Made by a program: the position numbers and the translations under genes. Shown one piece after another: positions 41,658 through 50,431 of a DNA stretch of 64,000 nt (its first letter is position 1; the number at the start of each line of letters is the position of its first letter). This stretch comes from Pseudomonadota bacterium (GTDB lineage: Bacteria; Pseudomonadota; Gammaproteobacteria; Burkholderiales; Chitinibacteraceae). The stretch spans positions 1 through 64,000 of the forward strand of contig JAPLQI010000001.1 of NCBI GenBank assembly GCA_026399755.1. The letters run 5' to 3'. The notes under the pieces were generated by a model. It was given only the letters and a program-made list of their open reading frames with translations. It searched no databases and was not told the DNA's origin.

Positions 41658-44441
41658 ATGAATAAGAAGGTTGAAGAGAGCTGCAAGCTAAAAAAGCTGG
41701 CTGCACTGTGTTTGATGGCTTGGGGCATCGCTGCTCCTGCCCATTCTGCCGTAGTGATTAGCCAAGTTTATGGTGGTGGTGGCAATAGCGGTGCAACGCT
41801 TAAAAATGACTTTATCGAGTTATTTAATGCTGGTGATAAGCCAGAAGTAATTGATGGCTGGAGTGTGCAATATGCTTCTGCAACTGGTGGCACTTGGCAA
41901 AAAACACCTATTAATGGCGTATTACTCGCAGGTCAGTATTATCTAATCCAACAAGCAGCAGGCACAGGGCCGGGTGCTAACTTGCCAACGCCTGAGGTGA
42001 TTGGGACGTTAGCTATGAGCGGCTCAGCTGGCAAAGTGGCGCTGGTTAAAAATAATTCCTTATTGAGCTGCGGTACAGCTTGCAGCAGCTTTGCTGATGT
42101 GGTCGATTTTGTAGGCTTTGGTACGGCAAGTAATGCAGAAACAGCACCAACTGCGCCATTAGCTAACGCCACAGCTGCACTACGCAAAAACGACGGTTGC
42201 ACGGATAGCAATAATAATAGCGCTGACTTTACAGTTACCACACCTACACCGCGCAATACGGCAACACTGCTTAAAGTGTGTGAAGGCGGTACGACACCAA
42301 CTCCAACTCCAACACCGACTCCGACTCCGACTCCAACTCCAACTCCAACTCCAACTCCAACTCCAACTCCAACTCCAACTCCAACTCCAACTCCAACTCC
42401 AACTCCAACACCAACTCCAACACCAAGCGCACAGCGTATCCATGATATCCAAGGCCGTGCGCATCGCACTGCAATGGAAAACAGCGCCGTCATCAATGTG
42501 CCGGGGATAGTGACGCTGGTGCGTAGCAATGGTTTTTATATTCAGGATACCCAGCCCGATAACGATCCTTTAACGTCTGAAGGGATCTTTGTGTTTGTTG
42601 GCAGCGCGCCTAGCGTTGTGGTGGGTGATTCGGTACTGGTTTCGGGTGCAGTGAATGAATTCCGTCCTGGTGCTGCGAGTGGCACAAATAATCTATCCAC
42701 CACGCAGATTAAAATGGCCGTGGGCGGCGTGAGTAAAGTGTCTTCGGGCAATGCCTTACCTGAGGCGGTGATTCTGGCTGCAAATGTGCCCAATCAGCGC
42801 ATGTGGCAGGGTAATGTCAGCGATGTAGAGCTGGCTACTCAGCTTGATCTAGCCAATGGTCTCGATTTTTATGAAAGCTTAGAAGGGATGCGCGTACAGA
42901 TTGATGGTGCAATCGCTACTGGGCCAACTAATCGTGGAGAGGTATTTGTAGTCGCAAACTACGGCCGTGATGCAAGTGGCCGCACGCCGCGTGGTGGGGT
43001 GGTTGTTACAGAAACAGACTTCAACCCAGAGCGTATCAAGCTGGTGCCGGGAGCAGTACCTGCAGTGAAGGTGCCGGTGGTGAATGTAGGCGACTGGTTC
43101 TCGAAGGCCGTGGGGGTGGTTGATTACAACTTTGCCAATTACACGGTGGTGCTGAGCGAGCTAGCAGATGTGGTGGATAGTAAGCTGCAGCCTGAAGTGA
43201 CAACTAAGCAAGCTGCAGACGAGCTGGCAGTTGCTTCCTTCAATGTAGAAAACTTAGACGCTAAAGAAGGCGATGCTAAGTTTGCTCGCCTTGCTACTCA
43301 GATCGTTCAAAACCTGCAATCTCCCGATATTCTTGGCCTGATGGAAATTCAGGACAATAACGGCGCGACCAGTGATGGCACGGTTGATCCATCGCAAACC
43401 CTAGGCAAGCTCACCACCGCGATCAAAAATGCGGGCGGCCCTGCTTATCAATATCGACAAATCGATCCGGTCGATGGTCAGGATGGTGGCGAGCCGGGTG
43501 GCAATATCCGCCAAGTATTCTTATTTAACCCAGCCAGAGTCAGCTTTATTGATCGCACGGGAGGCACATCCACCAAGGCCGTTGATGTAGTGACTTGCAC
43601 TGAGCTTGCCTGCCTGACGGCTAGCCCGGGCCGCATTCTGCCGCTTGATCCTGCTTTTAGTTCTAGCCGTAAGCCACTGGTAGGTGAGTTTTCATTTAAT
43701 GGCCAAAAGCTATTTGTGATTGCTAATCACTTTAATTCTAAAGGCGGTGATCAGCCTTTAAGCGGCCGTTTCCAACCGGCTGATCGCACTTCAGAAGTGC
43801 AGCGTAACAAGCAAGCGCAAATCGTTGCCGATTTCGTTAGCCGCATTAATGTGCTGGATCGCAATGCCAATGTGTTGGTGCTGGGCGATATCAATGATTA
43901 CCAGTTCTCTACCAGTGTGGCCAAGTTAAAGGCTGTGGGTTTGGTCGATTTGGTTGAAAACTTGCCAGAAAACGAGCGCTACACCTATGTATTCGAAGGC
44001 AATAGCCAAGTGCTAGACCATATCTTTGCATCCCCTGCTTTGGCTGCTCGCACGACCTACGATGTGGTGCATGTGAATTCTGAGTTTGCCGATCAAGCCT
44101 CTGATCACGAGCCAGAAGTCGCAAGAATCAAGCTGCCATTGTCATGGTTTGATATCAGCGAGCGTTTTGTGCAGCAAAAATCGGGTCTGGTGTATAGCGC
44201 TGCGAGCAAAACCTTTAATGGCAGCCTAACTCTGGCCGCGCAAAGTGTGGTGAGTGGCGCTGTTCGGGTGCAAATCAAAGATCTGCCTGCTGGTGTGAGC
44301 TTGGTCGGCGCTGAAGATGGTGTGCTTACTGCCAATATCACTGCAGGTGCTCCTAACGTCTTGTCGCTTAAATTCAATAATTCAGCCCGTGTAGCGATTC
44401 GTTTTAATGCCCAGATTCTGGCTAACAAGGACTTCAAATAA
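41658..44441 (+). CDS. Secreted nuclease, ExeM/NucH type, with lamin-tail domain and Pro-Thr linker
   Basis: This is a 927-residue exported protein. A Sec signal (LAALCLMAWGIAAPAHSA) is followed by a lamin-tail domain (VVISQVYGGGGNSGATLKNDFIELFN), a Pro-Thr linker of about 45 residues encoded by a tandem 6-base repeat, an OB-fold-like region, and an endonuclease/exonuclease/phosphatase domain. In the last, VASFNVENLD, ILGLMEIQDN, NHFNSKGGD, LGDINDYQ and DHIFAS...ASDHEPE hold the Asp, Glu, Asn and His residues of the active site. This order is that of ExeM/NucH extracellular DNases. No C-terminal PEP-CTERM tail is present. The next gene begins at the stop codon. Confidence 0.92.
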   Translation: MNKKVEESCKLKKLAALCLMAWGIAAPAHSAVVISQVYGGGGNSGATLKNDFIELFNAGDKPEVIDGWSVQYASATGGTWQKTPINGVLLAGQYYLIQQAAGTGPGANLPTPEVIGTLAMSGSAGKVALVKNNSLLSCGTACSSFADVVDFVGFGTASNAETAPTAPLANATAALRKNDGCTDSNNNSADFTVTTPTPRNTATLLKVCEGGTTPTPTPTPTPTPTPTPTPTPTPTPTPTPTPTPTPTPTPTPTPTPSAQRIHDIQGRAHRTAMENSAVINVPGIVTLVRSNGFYIQDTQPDNDPLTSEGIFVFVGSAPSVVVGDSVLVSGAVNEFRPGAASGTNNLSTTQIKMAVGGVSKVSSGNALPEAVILAANVPNQRMWQGNVSDVELATQLDLANGLDFYESLEGMRVQIDGAIATGPTNRGEVFVVANYGRDASGRTPRGGVVVTETDFNPERIKLVPGAVPAVKVPVVNVGDWFSKAVGVVDYNFANYTVVLSELADVVDSKLQPEVTTKQAADELAVASFNVENLDAKEGDAKFARLATQIVQNLQSPDILGLMEIQDNNGATSDGTVDPSQTLGKLTTAIKNAGGPAYQYRQIDPVDGQDGGEPGGNIRQVFLFNPARVSFIDRTGGTSTKAVDVVTCTELACLTASPGRILPLDPAFSSSRKPLVGEFSFNGQKLFVIANHFNSKGGDQPLSGRFQPADRTSEVQRNKQAQIVADFVSRINVLDRNANVLVLGDINDYQFSTSVAKLKAVGLVDLVENLPENERYTYVFEGNSQVLDHIFASPALAARTTYDVVHVNSEFADQASDHEPEVARIKLPLSWFDISERFVQQKSGLVYSAASKTFNGSLTLAAQSVVSGAVRVQIKDLPAGVSLVGAEDGVLTANITAGAPNVLSLKFNNSARVAIRFNAQILANKDFK
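42294..42424 (+). repeat. Hexanucleotide tandem repeat encoding a Pro-Thr linker
   Basis: About 21 units of the CCAACT/CCGACT/CCAACA type run in frame inside the nuclease gene and encode alternating Thr-Pro. Because the unit is six bases, gain or loss of units changes linker length without shifting the frame. The middle units are identical to each other, which suggests recent expansion. Confidence 0.92.
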
Positions 44442-45037
44442 TGAAACACACTCTTAAACTGGCCTTAGCCAGCCTTTTACTTGCCTGCAGCAGCTTGGCC
44501 TCGGCCGCAATCTATCATGTGGATGTCGATACCAGCTCGATGAGTGGGCAGGGCGGTTTTGTTGGTTTTGGTTTAAATGGCACGGGCGCGCCCTTTGTTA
44601 GCGCCATCATTAGCCAATTCTTTGGTGCTAGCTTGGGTGCAATCGATGCGGAAGGTACATTTAATGTATTCGGGGATTTAAGCTCATCGCTCAAGCTAGA
44701 TAGCCACGATTTAAATCAGCTGACCCAAGGTGTGGTTTTTGGTAACAAGCTGCAATTTGATGTGGAGTTTACGGCTGATCAGGATTTATCTACCTCTGGC
44801 ACCAGCTTTGCTTTCACTTTATTGGATAAAAGCTTTGCGGCTTTATTGGGTAATGATCCTAGCGGCGTTGTTGTTCAAGCTGAATTTACCCCAGGGGCCG
44901 CATTAAACTTTTCAAGTAATACGGCAGCAGCAGCGATTACTCCGGTGCCAGAGCCAGAAACCTACGCCTTAATGGGCTTGGGTTTATTGGGTTTGGCGAT
45001 GCGCCGCAAGCGTGGTGTATTCGCTAGGGTGAGTTAA
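44441..45037 (+). CDS. PEP-CTERM sorting domain protein (NF038129-like)
   Basis: This is a 198-residue exported protein with a Sec signal (ALASLLLACSSLASA). The mature part begins AIYHVDVDTSSMSGQGGFVGF, as in the NF038129 group. It ends with the PEP-CTERM signal: VPEPETYALMGLGLLGLAMRRKR (VPEP near 173-176, a membrane helix and an Arg/Lys cluster). Such proteins are processed by an exosortase and placed on the cell surface or in matrix; no exosortase is in this window. The ATG overlaps the nuclease stop (TAATG), so the two proteins are coupled and probably act together outside the cell. Confidence 0.9.
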   Translation: MKHTLKLALASLLLACSSLASAAIYHVDVDTSSMSGQGGFVGFGLNGTGAPFVSAIISQFFGASLGAIDAEGTFNVFGDLSSSLKLDSHDLNQLTQGVVFGNKLQFDVEFTADQDLSTSGTSFAFTLLDKSFAALLGNDPSGVVVQAEFTPGAALNFSSNTAAAAITPVPEPETYALMGLGLLGLAMRRKRGVFARVS

Positions 45038-45053
45038 GCCTCGCCCCGATAGG

Positions 45054-45082
45054 AAAGCGACTCCAGTTGGGGTCGCTTTTTT
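45054..45082 (+). terminator. Terminator after the nuclease/PEP-CTERM operon
   Basis: AAAGCGACTCC pairs with GGGGTCGCTTT (one G-T pair) around AGTT and is followed by T residues. Confidence 0.88.
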
Positions 45083-45569
45083 GCATTTGGGCGATTATTT
45101 ACATGGCTGTTGTAAAAATGAAATTATTATTTTCAATATCGCGTGTATTTTTGTAATAAAACTTGTCCAAGCGCAGTATCTGCCGCTTAATTTGTGCGTG
45201 AATTTAAACGCATCTCTTGTTTTATCCTTTCAGCAAAGCTGACAAGATTTGCTGTAAATGCGGTTTTTGTATTTTTTTGAGCATTCTGTGCTAAATATTT
45301 ACTCAGTTTGAGCGGATGGTGCAGCTAAAGTAGTGCATCATCGCTGTTGATCATACTTTGTAGCTTTGAGCTATGATTTATATCGTTTTTTTATACCGTG
45401 AAGGCTGCAAATAGCACGGTAATGTTTGAGATTTTAAATAGGCCAGCCTTGAAAGTGTTGGGGATATCTCTAGTAGGACTTGGCCTTATTTGTAGGTTTA
45501 CTAGGTAGCAGCACTTTTAAGACTCTATATGAGTTTTCTCTATTAACTTAGTAAGGTGGGGAATCACTA
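45083..45569. other. 487-base AT-rich leader region upstream of dppA
   Basis: No gene or repeat is visible in this unusually long gap. It is AT-rich with several T runs. A TTGATC at 45347 and a TATGAT at 45372 resemble promoter hexamers, but their spacing of 19 bases is too long to be sure. AGGTGGGGAA just before the dppA ATG is its ribosome-binding site. The length suggests an extended 5' leader, possibly a target of small RNAs, as dppA is in enterobacteria; that is inference. Confidence 0.4.
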
Positions 45570-47168
45570 ATGCGATTGAAACAGCTCGGATATATTCTCG
45601 CTACGGCGTGTGCTTTGAATGCGGGGGCTGCAATGGCCGCTGGCAAAACTCTGATTTTCTGCTCTGAAGGCAGCCCTGCCGGTTTTGACCCCGTGCGTTA
45701 TACATCAGGTACGGATTTCGATGCCTCTGCTGAAACTGTTTTCAATCGTTTGGTGCAATTCAAGCAAGGTTCTACCCAAATTGAGCCTGGCCTTGCTGAG
45801 AAATGGGAAGTATCGCCAGATGGTCTGACTTACACCTTTAATCTGCGTAAAGGCGTTAAGTTTCATACCACGCCTTACTTTAAGCCAAGTCGTGATTTTA
45901 ATGCCGACGATGTGGAATTCACTTTCCAACGTATGACAAACAAAAACCTGCCATTTAATAAGGCAGCACCATCCGATTTCCCATATGTATCGGATATGGC
46001 ACTTGATACCAATATCGTGGGTATCGAAAAAATCGATACCTACACGATTCGCCTGAAGCTTAAAACCGTTGATGCCGCATTTTTGCAAAATATCGCCATG
46101 TCTTTTGCCTCGATCTATTCGGCCGAATACGCCGATAGCTTGGTAAAAAGCGGCAAGACCTCGCAAATGAACACCATGCCGATTGGTACTGGCCCATTTG
46201 TGTTTAAGAGCTATCAAAAAGACAGCAATATCCGCTTTGATGCCAATGAGCAATATTGGAAGAAAGGCGATGTAAAACTGGGCAAGCTGATTTTTGCAAT
46301 TACGCCAGATGCGTCTGTGCGTTACCAAAAACTGCAAAAGGGTGAATGCCATGTGATGGTTTATCCAAAGCCAGCTGATCTGAAAGCCATGCAAGAAAAC
46401 AAAAGTTTAACTGTGCCTTCACAAGCCGGTTTTAATCTTGGCTATTTGGCTTACAACGTGCAACACAAGCCATTGGATAAACTAGAAGTGCGCCAAGCAC
46501 TGGATATGGCAATCAACAAAAAAGCCATTATCGAAGCGGTTTACCAAGGTGCGGGCCAGTCTGCGACTAACCCAATGCCACCAACACAATGGTCTTACAA
46601 TAAAAAGCTGAAAGATGCGGCTTATGATCCGGTTAAAGCCAAGGCTTTGCTGAAAAAAGCCGGTATTGCCGAAGGCACCGAGATCACTCTGTGGGCGATG
46701 CCAGTACAGCGCCCTTACAACCCAAATGCCAAGCTGATGGCCGAAATGATCCAAGCAGATTGGGCTAAAGTTGGCGTGAAAGGCAAGATCACCACTTACG
46801 AGTGGGGCGAGTACCTGAAGCGCGGTAAGGCTGGCGAGCACGACACTATCCTTGTGGGTTGGACAGGTGACAATGGCGATCCTGATAACTGGCTAGGTGT
46901 GAATTTGGCTTGCGGATCCTTGGATGGCAATAACTACGCTAAGTGGTGCGATAAAGAGTTCGATGGCTTGATCACTAAAGCGCGCACTCTTAATAATCAA
47001 GGTGAGCGCACTAAACTGTACGAAAAAGCACAGGAAATCTTTAAACGTGAGCTGCCGTGGACAACGATTGCTCACTCGACTGTGTATCAGCCGATGCGTA
47101 AAGAAGTTCTAGGCTACAAGATCAGCCCATTTGGTCTGAACTCCTTTGTTGGCGTGAGCTTGAAATAA
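45570..47168 (+). CDS. dppA: Dipeptide ABC transporter periplasmic binding protein
   Basis: DppA binds dipeptides (and in some species heme) for import. The 532-residue protein has a Sec signal ending AAMAA. The mature start KTLIFCSEGSPAGFDPVRYTSG aligns closely with E. coli DppA, as do LAEKWEVSPDGLTYTFNLRKGVKFH and the late GWTGDNGDPDNW. It is first in the dppABCDF operon. A hairpin plus a family C repeat separates it from dppB, which probably sets a higher level of binding protein relative to the membrane components. Confidence 0.93.
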   Translation: MRLKQLGYILATACALNAGAAMAAGKTLIFCSEGSPAGFDPVRYTSGTDFDASAETVFNRLVQFKQGSTQIEPGLAEKWEVSPDGLTYTFNLRKGVKFHTTPYFKPSRDFNADDVEFTFQRMTNKNLPFNKAAPSDFPYVSDMALDTNIVGIEKIDTYTIRLKLKTVDAAFLQNIAMSFASIYSAEYADSLVKSGKTSQMNTMPIGTGPFVFKSYQKDSNIRFDANEQYWKKGDVKLGKLIFAITPDASVRYQKLQKGECHVMVYPKPADLKAMQENKSLTVPSQAGFNLGYLAYNVQHKPLDKLEVRQALDMAINKKAIIEAVYQGAGQSATNPMPPTQWSYNKKLKDAAYDPVKAKALLKKAGIAEGTEITLWAMPVQRPYNPNAKLMAEMIQADWAKVGVKGKITTYEWGEYLKRGKAGEHDTILVGWTGDNGDPDNWLGVNLACGSLDGNNYAKWCDKEFDGLITKARTLNNQGERTKLYEKAQEIFKRELPWTTIAHSTVYQPMRKEVLGYKISPFGLNSFVGVSLK

Positions 47169-47188
47169 ATCTGCTTGAGTAAGAAGAG

Positions 47189-47217
47189 CGGCCGCTGCGA
47201 TTCGGGCGGCCGTTTTT
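47189..47217 (+). terminator. Hairpin with T run between dppA and dppB
   Basis: CGGCCGC pairs with GCGGCCG around a 10-base loop, followed by five T residues. It is a likely partial terminator inside the operon, 20 bases after the dppA stop. Confidence 0.75.
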
Positions 47218-47250
47218 GCGTAAGCGTTTTGGCAACAGGATTATTGTATT

Positions 47251-47319
47251 TGTAGGGCGGGTGAAACCCGCCGTTTACAGCGTTTTATGCCAAGGCTCGG
47301 CGGTTCCATCCGCCCTACA
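47251..47319. repeat. Dispersed palindromic repeat, family C (copy 3)
   Basis: The arms begin TGTAGGGCGGGTG and end CCGCCCTACA, with two or more mismatches in the right arm (CGGTTCCATCC). It lies inside the dpp operon, directly before the dppB ribosome-binding site. Confidence 0.75.
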
Positions 47320-47342
47320 AATTGTCGTATGGGGAAATATCC

Positions 47343-48353
47343 ATGTTTAGTTTTATTCTTCGCCGCTTAAGCGTCACGATTCCTACTTTTTTAGGTATCA
47401 CCGTTTTGGCGTTCGCCCTGATCCATATGATCCCCGGTGACCCGGTATTGGTGATGGTGGGTGAGCGTCGTTTAGACCCTGAATTTTATCGCCAAGCCCT
47501 GATTCGGCTTGGTTTAGATCAGCCTTTATATGTGCAGTACTGGCAATATTTGCTGAAAGTATTGCAAGGCGACCTAGGCCAGTCGCTGGTCTCGCATGAG
47601 CCGGTGATTAAAGACTTTTGGGCGCTGTTTCCGGCCACATTAGAGCTGTCTATCTGTGCCATGTTAGTGGCTTCGGTATTTGGCTTAGCAATCGGCATGA
47701 TTGCCGCCATTCGCCGTGGTAGTTGGATAGACCACACCGTGATGGGCGCTGCGCTCACTGGTTATTCAATGCCGGTGTTCTGGTTGGGCTTGCAATTGAT
47801 TATGTTGTTTTCGGTGCAGCTAGACTGGACGCCGGTTTCTGGCCGTATCGATCTGGAATATGACATCACCCGTGTGACCGGCCTGATGCTGATCGACACG
47901 CTGATTTCTGGCGAAGAAGGTGCGTTTAAATCGGCCTTTATGCATCTGATTTTACCGACCATCGTGCTGAGCACTATTCCGATGGCGGTGATTGCGCGGA
48001 TGACGCGCTCGTCCATGCTAGAAGTGCTGCGTGAAGAATATATCCGCACCGCGCGTGCCAAAGGCTTATCCCGCACCCGTATTGTGCTAGTGCATGCGCT
48101 GCGTAATGCCCTGATGACGGTAGTGACAGTGATTGGTTTGCAAGTAGGAACCATGCTGGCCGGAGCCGTGCTAACCGAGAGTATTTTCTCTTGGCCGGGT
48201 ATTGGTAAGTGGTTGATCGATTCGATTTCGCGTCGTGATTATCCGGTGGTACAGGGCGGTATTTTATTGATCGCTACACTGATTATTATTGTGAACCTGC
48301 TGGTTGATGTGCTGTATGGCGTTATCAATCCACGTATTCGCCACGCGAGGTAA
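47343..48353 (+). CDS. dppB: Dipeptide ABC transporter permease DppB
   Basis: This is a 336-residue permease with six membrane segments. RLSVTIPTFLGITVLAFALIHMIPGDP opens it as in all DppB/OppB proteins; the cytoplasmic EAA loop region is EEYIRTARAKGLSRTRIVLVHALRNA near 225-250. GGGGA precedes the ATG at 47343; an in-frame start 7 codons upstream would lie in the repeat. It forms the channel with DppC. Confidence 0.93.
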   Translation: MFSFILRRLSVTIPTFLGITVLAFALIHMIPGDPVLVMVGERRLDPEFYRQALIRLGLDQPLYVQYWQYLLKVLQGDLGQSLVSHEPVIKDFWALFPATLELSICAMLVASVFGLAIGMIAAIRRGSWIDHTVMGAALTGYSMPVFWLGLQLIMLFSVQLDWTPVSGRIDLEYDITRVTGLMLIDTLISGEEGAFKSAFMHLILPTIVLSTIPMAVIARMTRSSMLEVLREEYIRTARAKGLSRTRIVLVHALRNALMTVVTVIGLQVGTMLAGAVLTESIFSWPGIGKWLIDSISRRDYPVVQGGILLIATLIIIVNLLVDVLYGVINPRIRHAR

Positions 48354-48355
48354 GT

Positions 48356-49267
48356 ATGACAAACGCTTCAACTCTGGCGGCCGCTGAGCCGCTTTACAGC
48401 TACCCATCCCCACTTAAAGAATTTTGGCAAAGCTTTAGTAGCAACCGTGGGGCCTTGGTTTCTTTTATCTTTTTTGTGCTCTTGGTCTTGGCTGCGCTGT
48501 TTGCGCCATGGCTGGCACCGCATTCGCCTACCGAGCAATACCGCGAGTTTTTCTTGAGCCCTCCCGCTTGGCAAACTGGTGGCTCGATGCAGTTTATTTT
48601 TGGCACCGATGAAGTCGGCCGCGATATCTTAAGCCGCCTCTTACACGGCGCTCGCTTAAGCTTGATGATTGGTCTGATTTCGGTGCTGATGTCGTTGCTG
48701 CCAGGCATTGTGCTGGGCATGACCGCTGCGTTTTACCCCAACTTTATCGGCACCTCCATCATGCGGGCGATGGATGTGATGATGGCGCTGCCTTCATTAC
48801 TGCTGGCAGTTGCCATTGTGGCCGTGCTTGGGCCGGGCTTGCTGAATACGATTCTGGCGATTTCTGTGGTGAGCTTGCCCTCCTATGTGCGCTTGGCAAG
48901 GGCGTCCGCCATGAGCGAGTTATCTAAAGATTATGTGATTGCTTCCAGATTGTCCGGTGCGGGCCAGCTGCGTTTGATGTTTAACACCGTGCTGCCTAAT
49001 TGCATGGCACCGCTGATCGTACAAGCGACTATGGGTTTTTCTGCAGCTATTCTGGATGCCGCCGCACTGGGCTTCTTGGGCCTTGGCGCTCAGCCGCCGC
49101 TGCCTGAATGGGGCACGATGTTGGCTTCTGCCCGCGACTATATCGAGCGCGCTTGGTGGGTAGTGACCATGCCGGGGGTAACGATTCTGATCACCGTGCT
49201 AGCACTCAACCTGATGGGCGACGGCCTGCGCGACGCGCTGGATCCAAAACTGAAAAAGCTGGCTTAA
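48356..49267 (+). CDS. dppC: Dipeptide ABC transporter permease DppC
   Basis: This 303-residue permease shows the N-terminal OppC/DppC TM segment (FWQSFSSNRGALVSFIFFVLLV), FGTDEVGRDILSRLLHGARLSL and the EAA loop KDYVIASRLSGAGQLRLMFNTVLPN. The motif LGLGAQPPLPEWGTML is typical of DppC. It starts 2 bases after the dppB stop, whose last codons provide GAGG as its ribosome-binding site. Confidence 0.93.
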   Translation: MTNASTLAAAEPLYSYPSPLKEFWQSFSSNRGALVSFIFFVLLVLAALFAPWLAPHSPTEQYREFFLSPPAWQTGGSMQFIFGTDEVGRDILSRLLHGARLSLMIGLISVLMSLLPGIVLGMTAAFYPNFIGTSIMRAMDVMMALPSLLLAVAIVAVLGPGLLNTILAISVVSLPSYVRLARASAMSELSKDYVIASRLSGAGQLRLMFNTVLPNCMAPLIVQATMGFSAAILDAAALGFLGLGAQPPLPEWGTMLASARDYIERAWWVVTMPGVTILITVLALNLMGDGLRDALDPKLKKLA

Positions 49268-49398
49268 AAAAACCATAAATCTTCGACACAGAGTACACGG
49301 AGAAGGACAAGACCGAGAATACGGAGAAAATCTCCCTTGGTTTTCTCCGTGAAACTCCGTGTTCTCTGGGGCCTCCGTGGTTCAAGATTTGGGTTTGC
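49268..49398. repeat. Palindromic copy of dispersed repeat, family B, inside the dpp operon
   Basis: The left side is ATAAATCTTCGACACAGAG then TACACGGAGAAGG; the right side is TTTTCTCCGTGAAACTCCG, TGTTCTCTGGGGCCTCCG and TGGTTCAAGATTTGGGTTT. It fills the 183-base gap between dppC and dppD almost completely. Confidence 0.75.
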
Positions 49399-49450
49399 TT
49401 GGAGTTTGCAGGCAGCTAGCTTGTGTAATGATTCTAATAAAGAGAAAACG

Positions 49451-50431
49451 ATGAGTTTATTAGATATAAAAAACCTCTCCGTAGCGTTTGGTTCGGTTGA
49501 TAAGCCATTTCGGGCGGTAGAAAGCGTCGATTTTTCGATTAACCGTGGCGAGATCGTTGGGATTGTTGGCGAATCGGGCTCGGGTAAAAGCGTGACCATG
49601 CTGGCCTTGATGGGCTTGATCGACGCCCCTGGCCGCGTCACTGCGGATGAATTGTCTTTTGAAGGCAAAGACCTGCTGAATATGAAAGCAGGCGAGAAGC
49701 GCAAGATTATCGGCAAAGATATTGCCATGATTTTCCAAGATGCACTCTCCAGCCTAAACCCAGCCTATACCGTGGGCTATCAGCTGATGGAAACGCTGCG
49801 CGAGCATGAAGGCCTGCGTGGTGCTGCGGCTAAGGCAAGGGCGATTGAGCTGCTAGAAATGGTGGAGATTCCTGCCGCCAAATCACGCCTCGATGCCTAC
49901 CCGCATCAATTATCTGGCGGCATGAGCCAGCGCGTGATGATTGCTATGGCGATTGCTTGTAAGCCACGCTTACTGATCGCCGATGAGCCAACCACCGCGC
50001 TGGATGTAACGGTGCAGGCGCAGATTATGGAGCTGTTGGTTAATCTGCAAAAGCAGCACGATATGGCGCTGATCCTGATTACCCACGATCTGGCCGTGAT
50101 TGCCGAAGTGGCACAGCGTGTGGTGGTGATGTACGCCGGCCAAGTGGCCGAAACCAGCCCTGTACCGGCCATTTTTGATACCCCGCGCCATCCATATACC
50201 CAAGCACTGCTGAGCTCTATTCCTGAGCACAGCAAGGGCGCGCATCGTTTGGCAACTTTACCCGGCGTTGTGCCGGGGCAATATGATAGGCCGGTGGGGT
50301 GTTTACTATCGCCACGCTGCCCCTATGTGCAAGAGTCCTGTAAAACAAATCGTCCAGCACTGATGAATATGGGCACAAGCACCGTGCGCTGCATTACACC
50401 ACTGGATGAAGCTGGGAGACCGCAATCATGA
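49451..50431 (+). CDS. dppD: Dipeptide ABC transporter ATPase DppD
   Basis: This is a 326-residue ATPase. Walker A is GESGSGKS near 42-49, the signature is LSGGMSQRV, Walker B is LLIADEPT. The C-terminal oligopeptide extension carries CPYVQESC, part of the Fe-S or metal-binding motif seen in DppD/OppD. An upstream in-frame start would fall in the family B repeat; AAAGAGAAAACG precedes the ATG at 49451. Its end overlaps dppF as ATGA. Confidence 0.93.
   Translation: MSLLDIKNLSVAFGSVDKPFRAVESVDFSINRGEIVGIVGESGSGKSVTMLALMGLIDAPGRVTADELSFEGKDLLNMKAGEKRKIIGKDIAMIFQDALSSLNPAYTVGYQLMETLREHEGLRGAAAKARAIELLEMVEIPAAKSRLDAYPHQLSGGMSQRVMIAMAIACKPRLLIADEPTTALDVTVQAQIMELLVNLQKQHDMALILITHDLAVIAEVAQRVVVMYAGQVAETSPVPAIFDTPRHPYTQALLSSIPEHSKGAHRLATLPGVVPGQYDRPVGCLLSPRCPYVQESCKTNRPALMNMGTSTVRCITPLDEAGRPQS

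Noticed and set aside
42271-42529. Several long frames on the minus strand and in other plus frames across the Pro-Thr linker
   Set aside because: They are repetitive (Gly-Val, Trp-Ser, Leu-Glu, Leu-Gln) by-products of the six-base tandem repeat inside the nuclease gene, which has full domain support in its own frame.
45705-46394. 229-codon minus-strand frame opposite dppA
   Set aside because: It has no start signal and no known motif, and its sequence is the complement of well-conserved DppA. Treated as a shadow frame.
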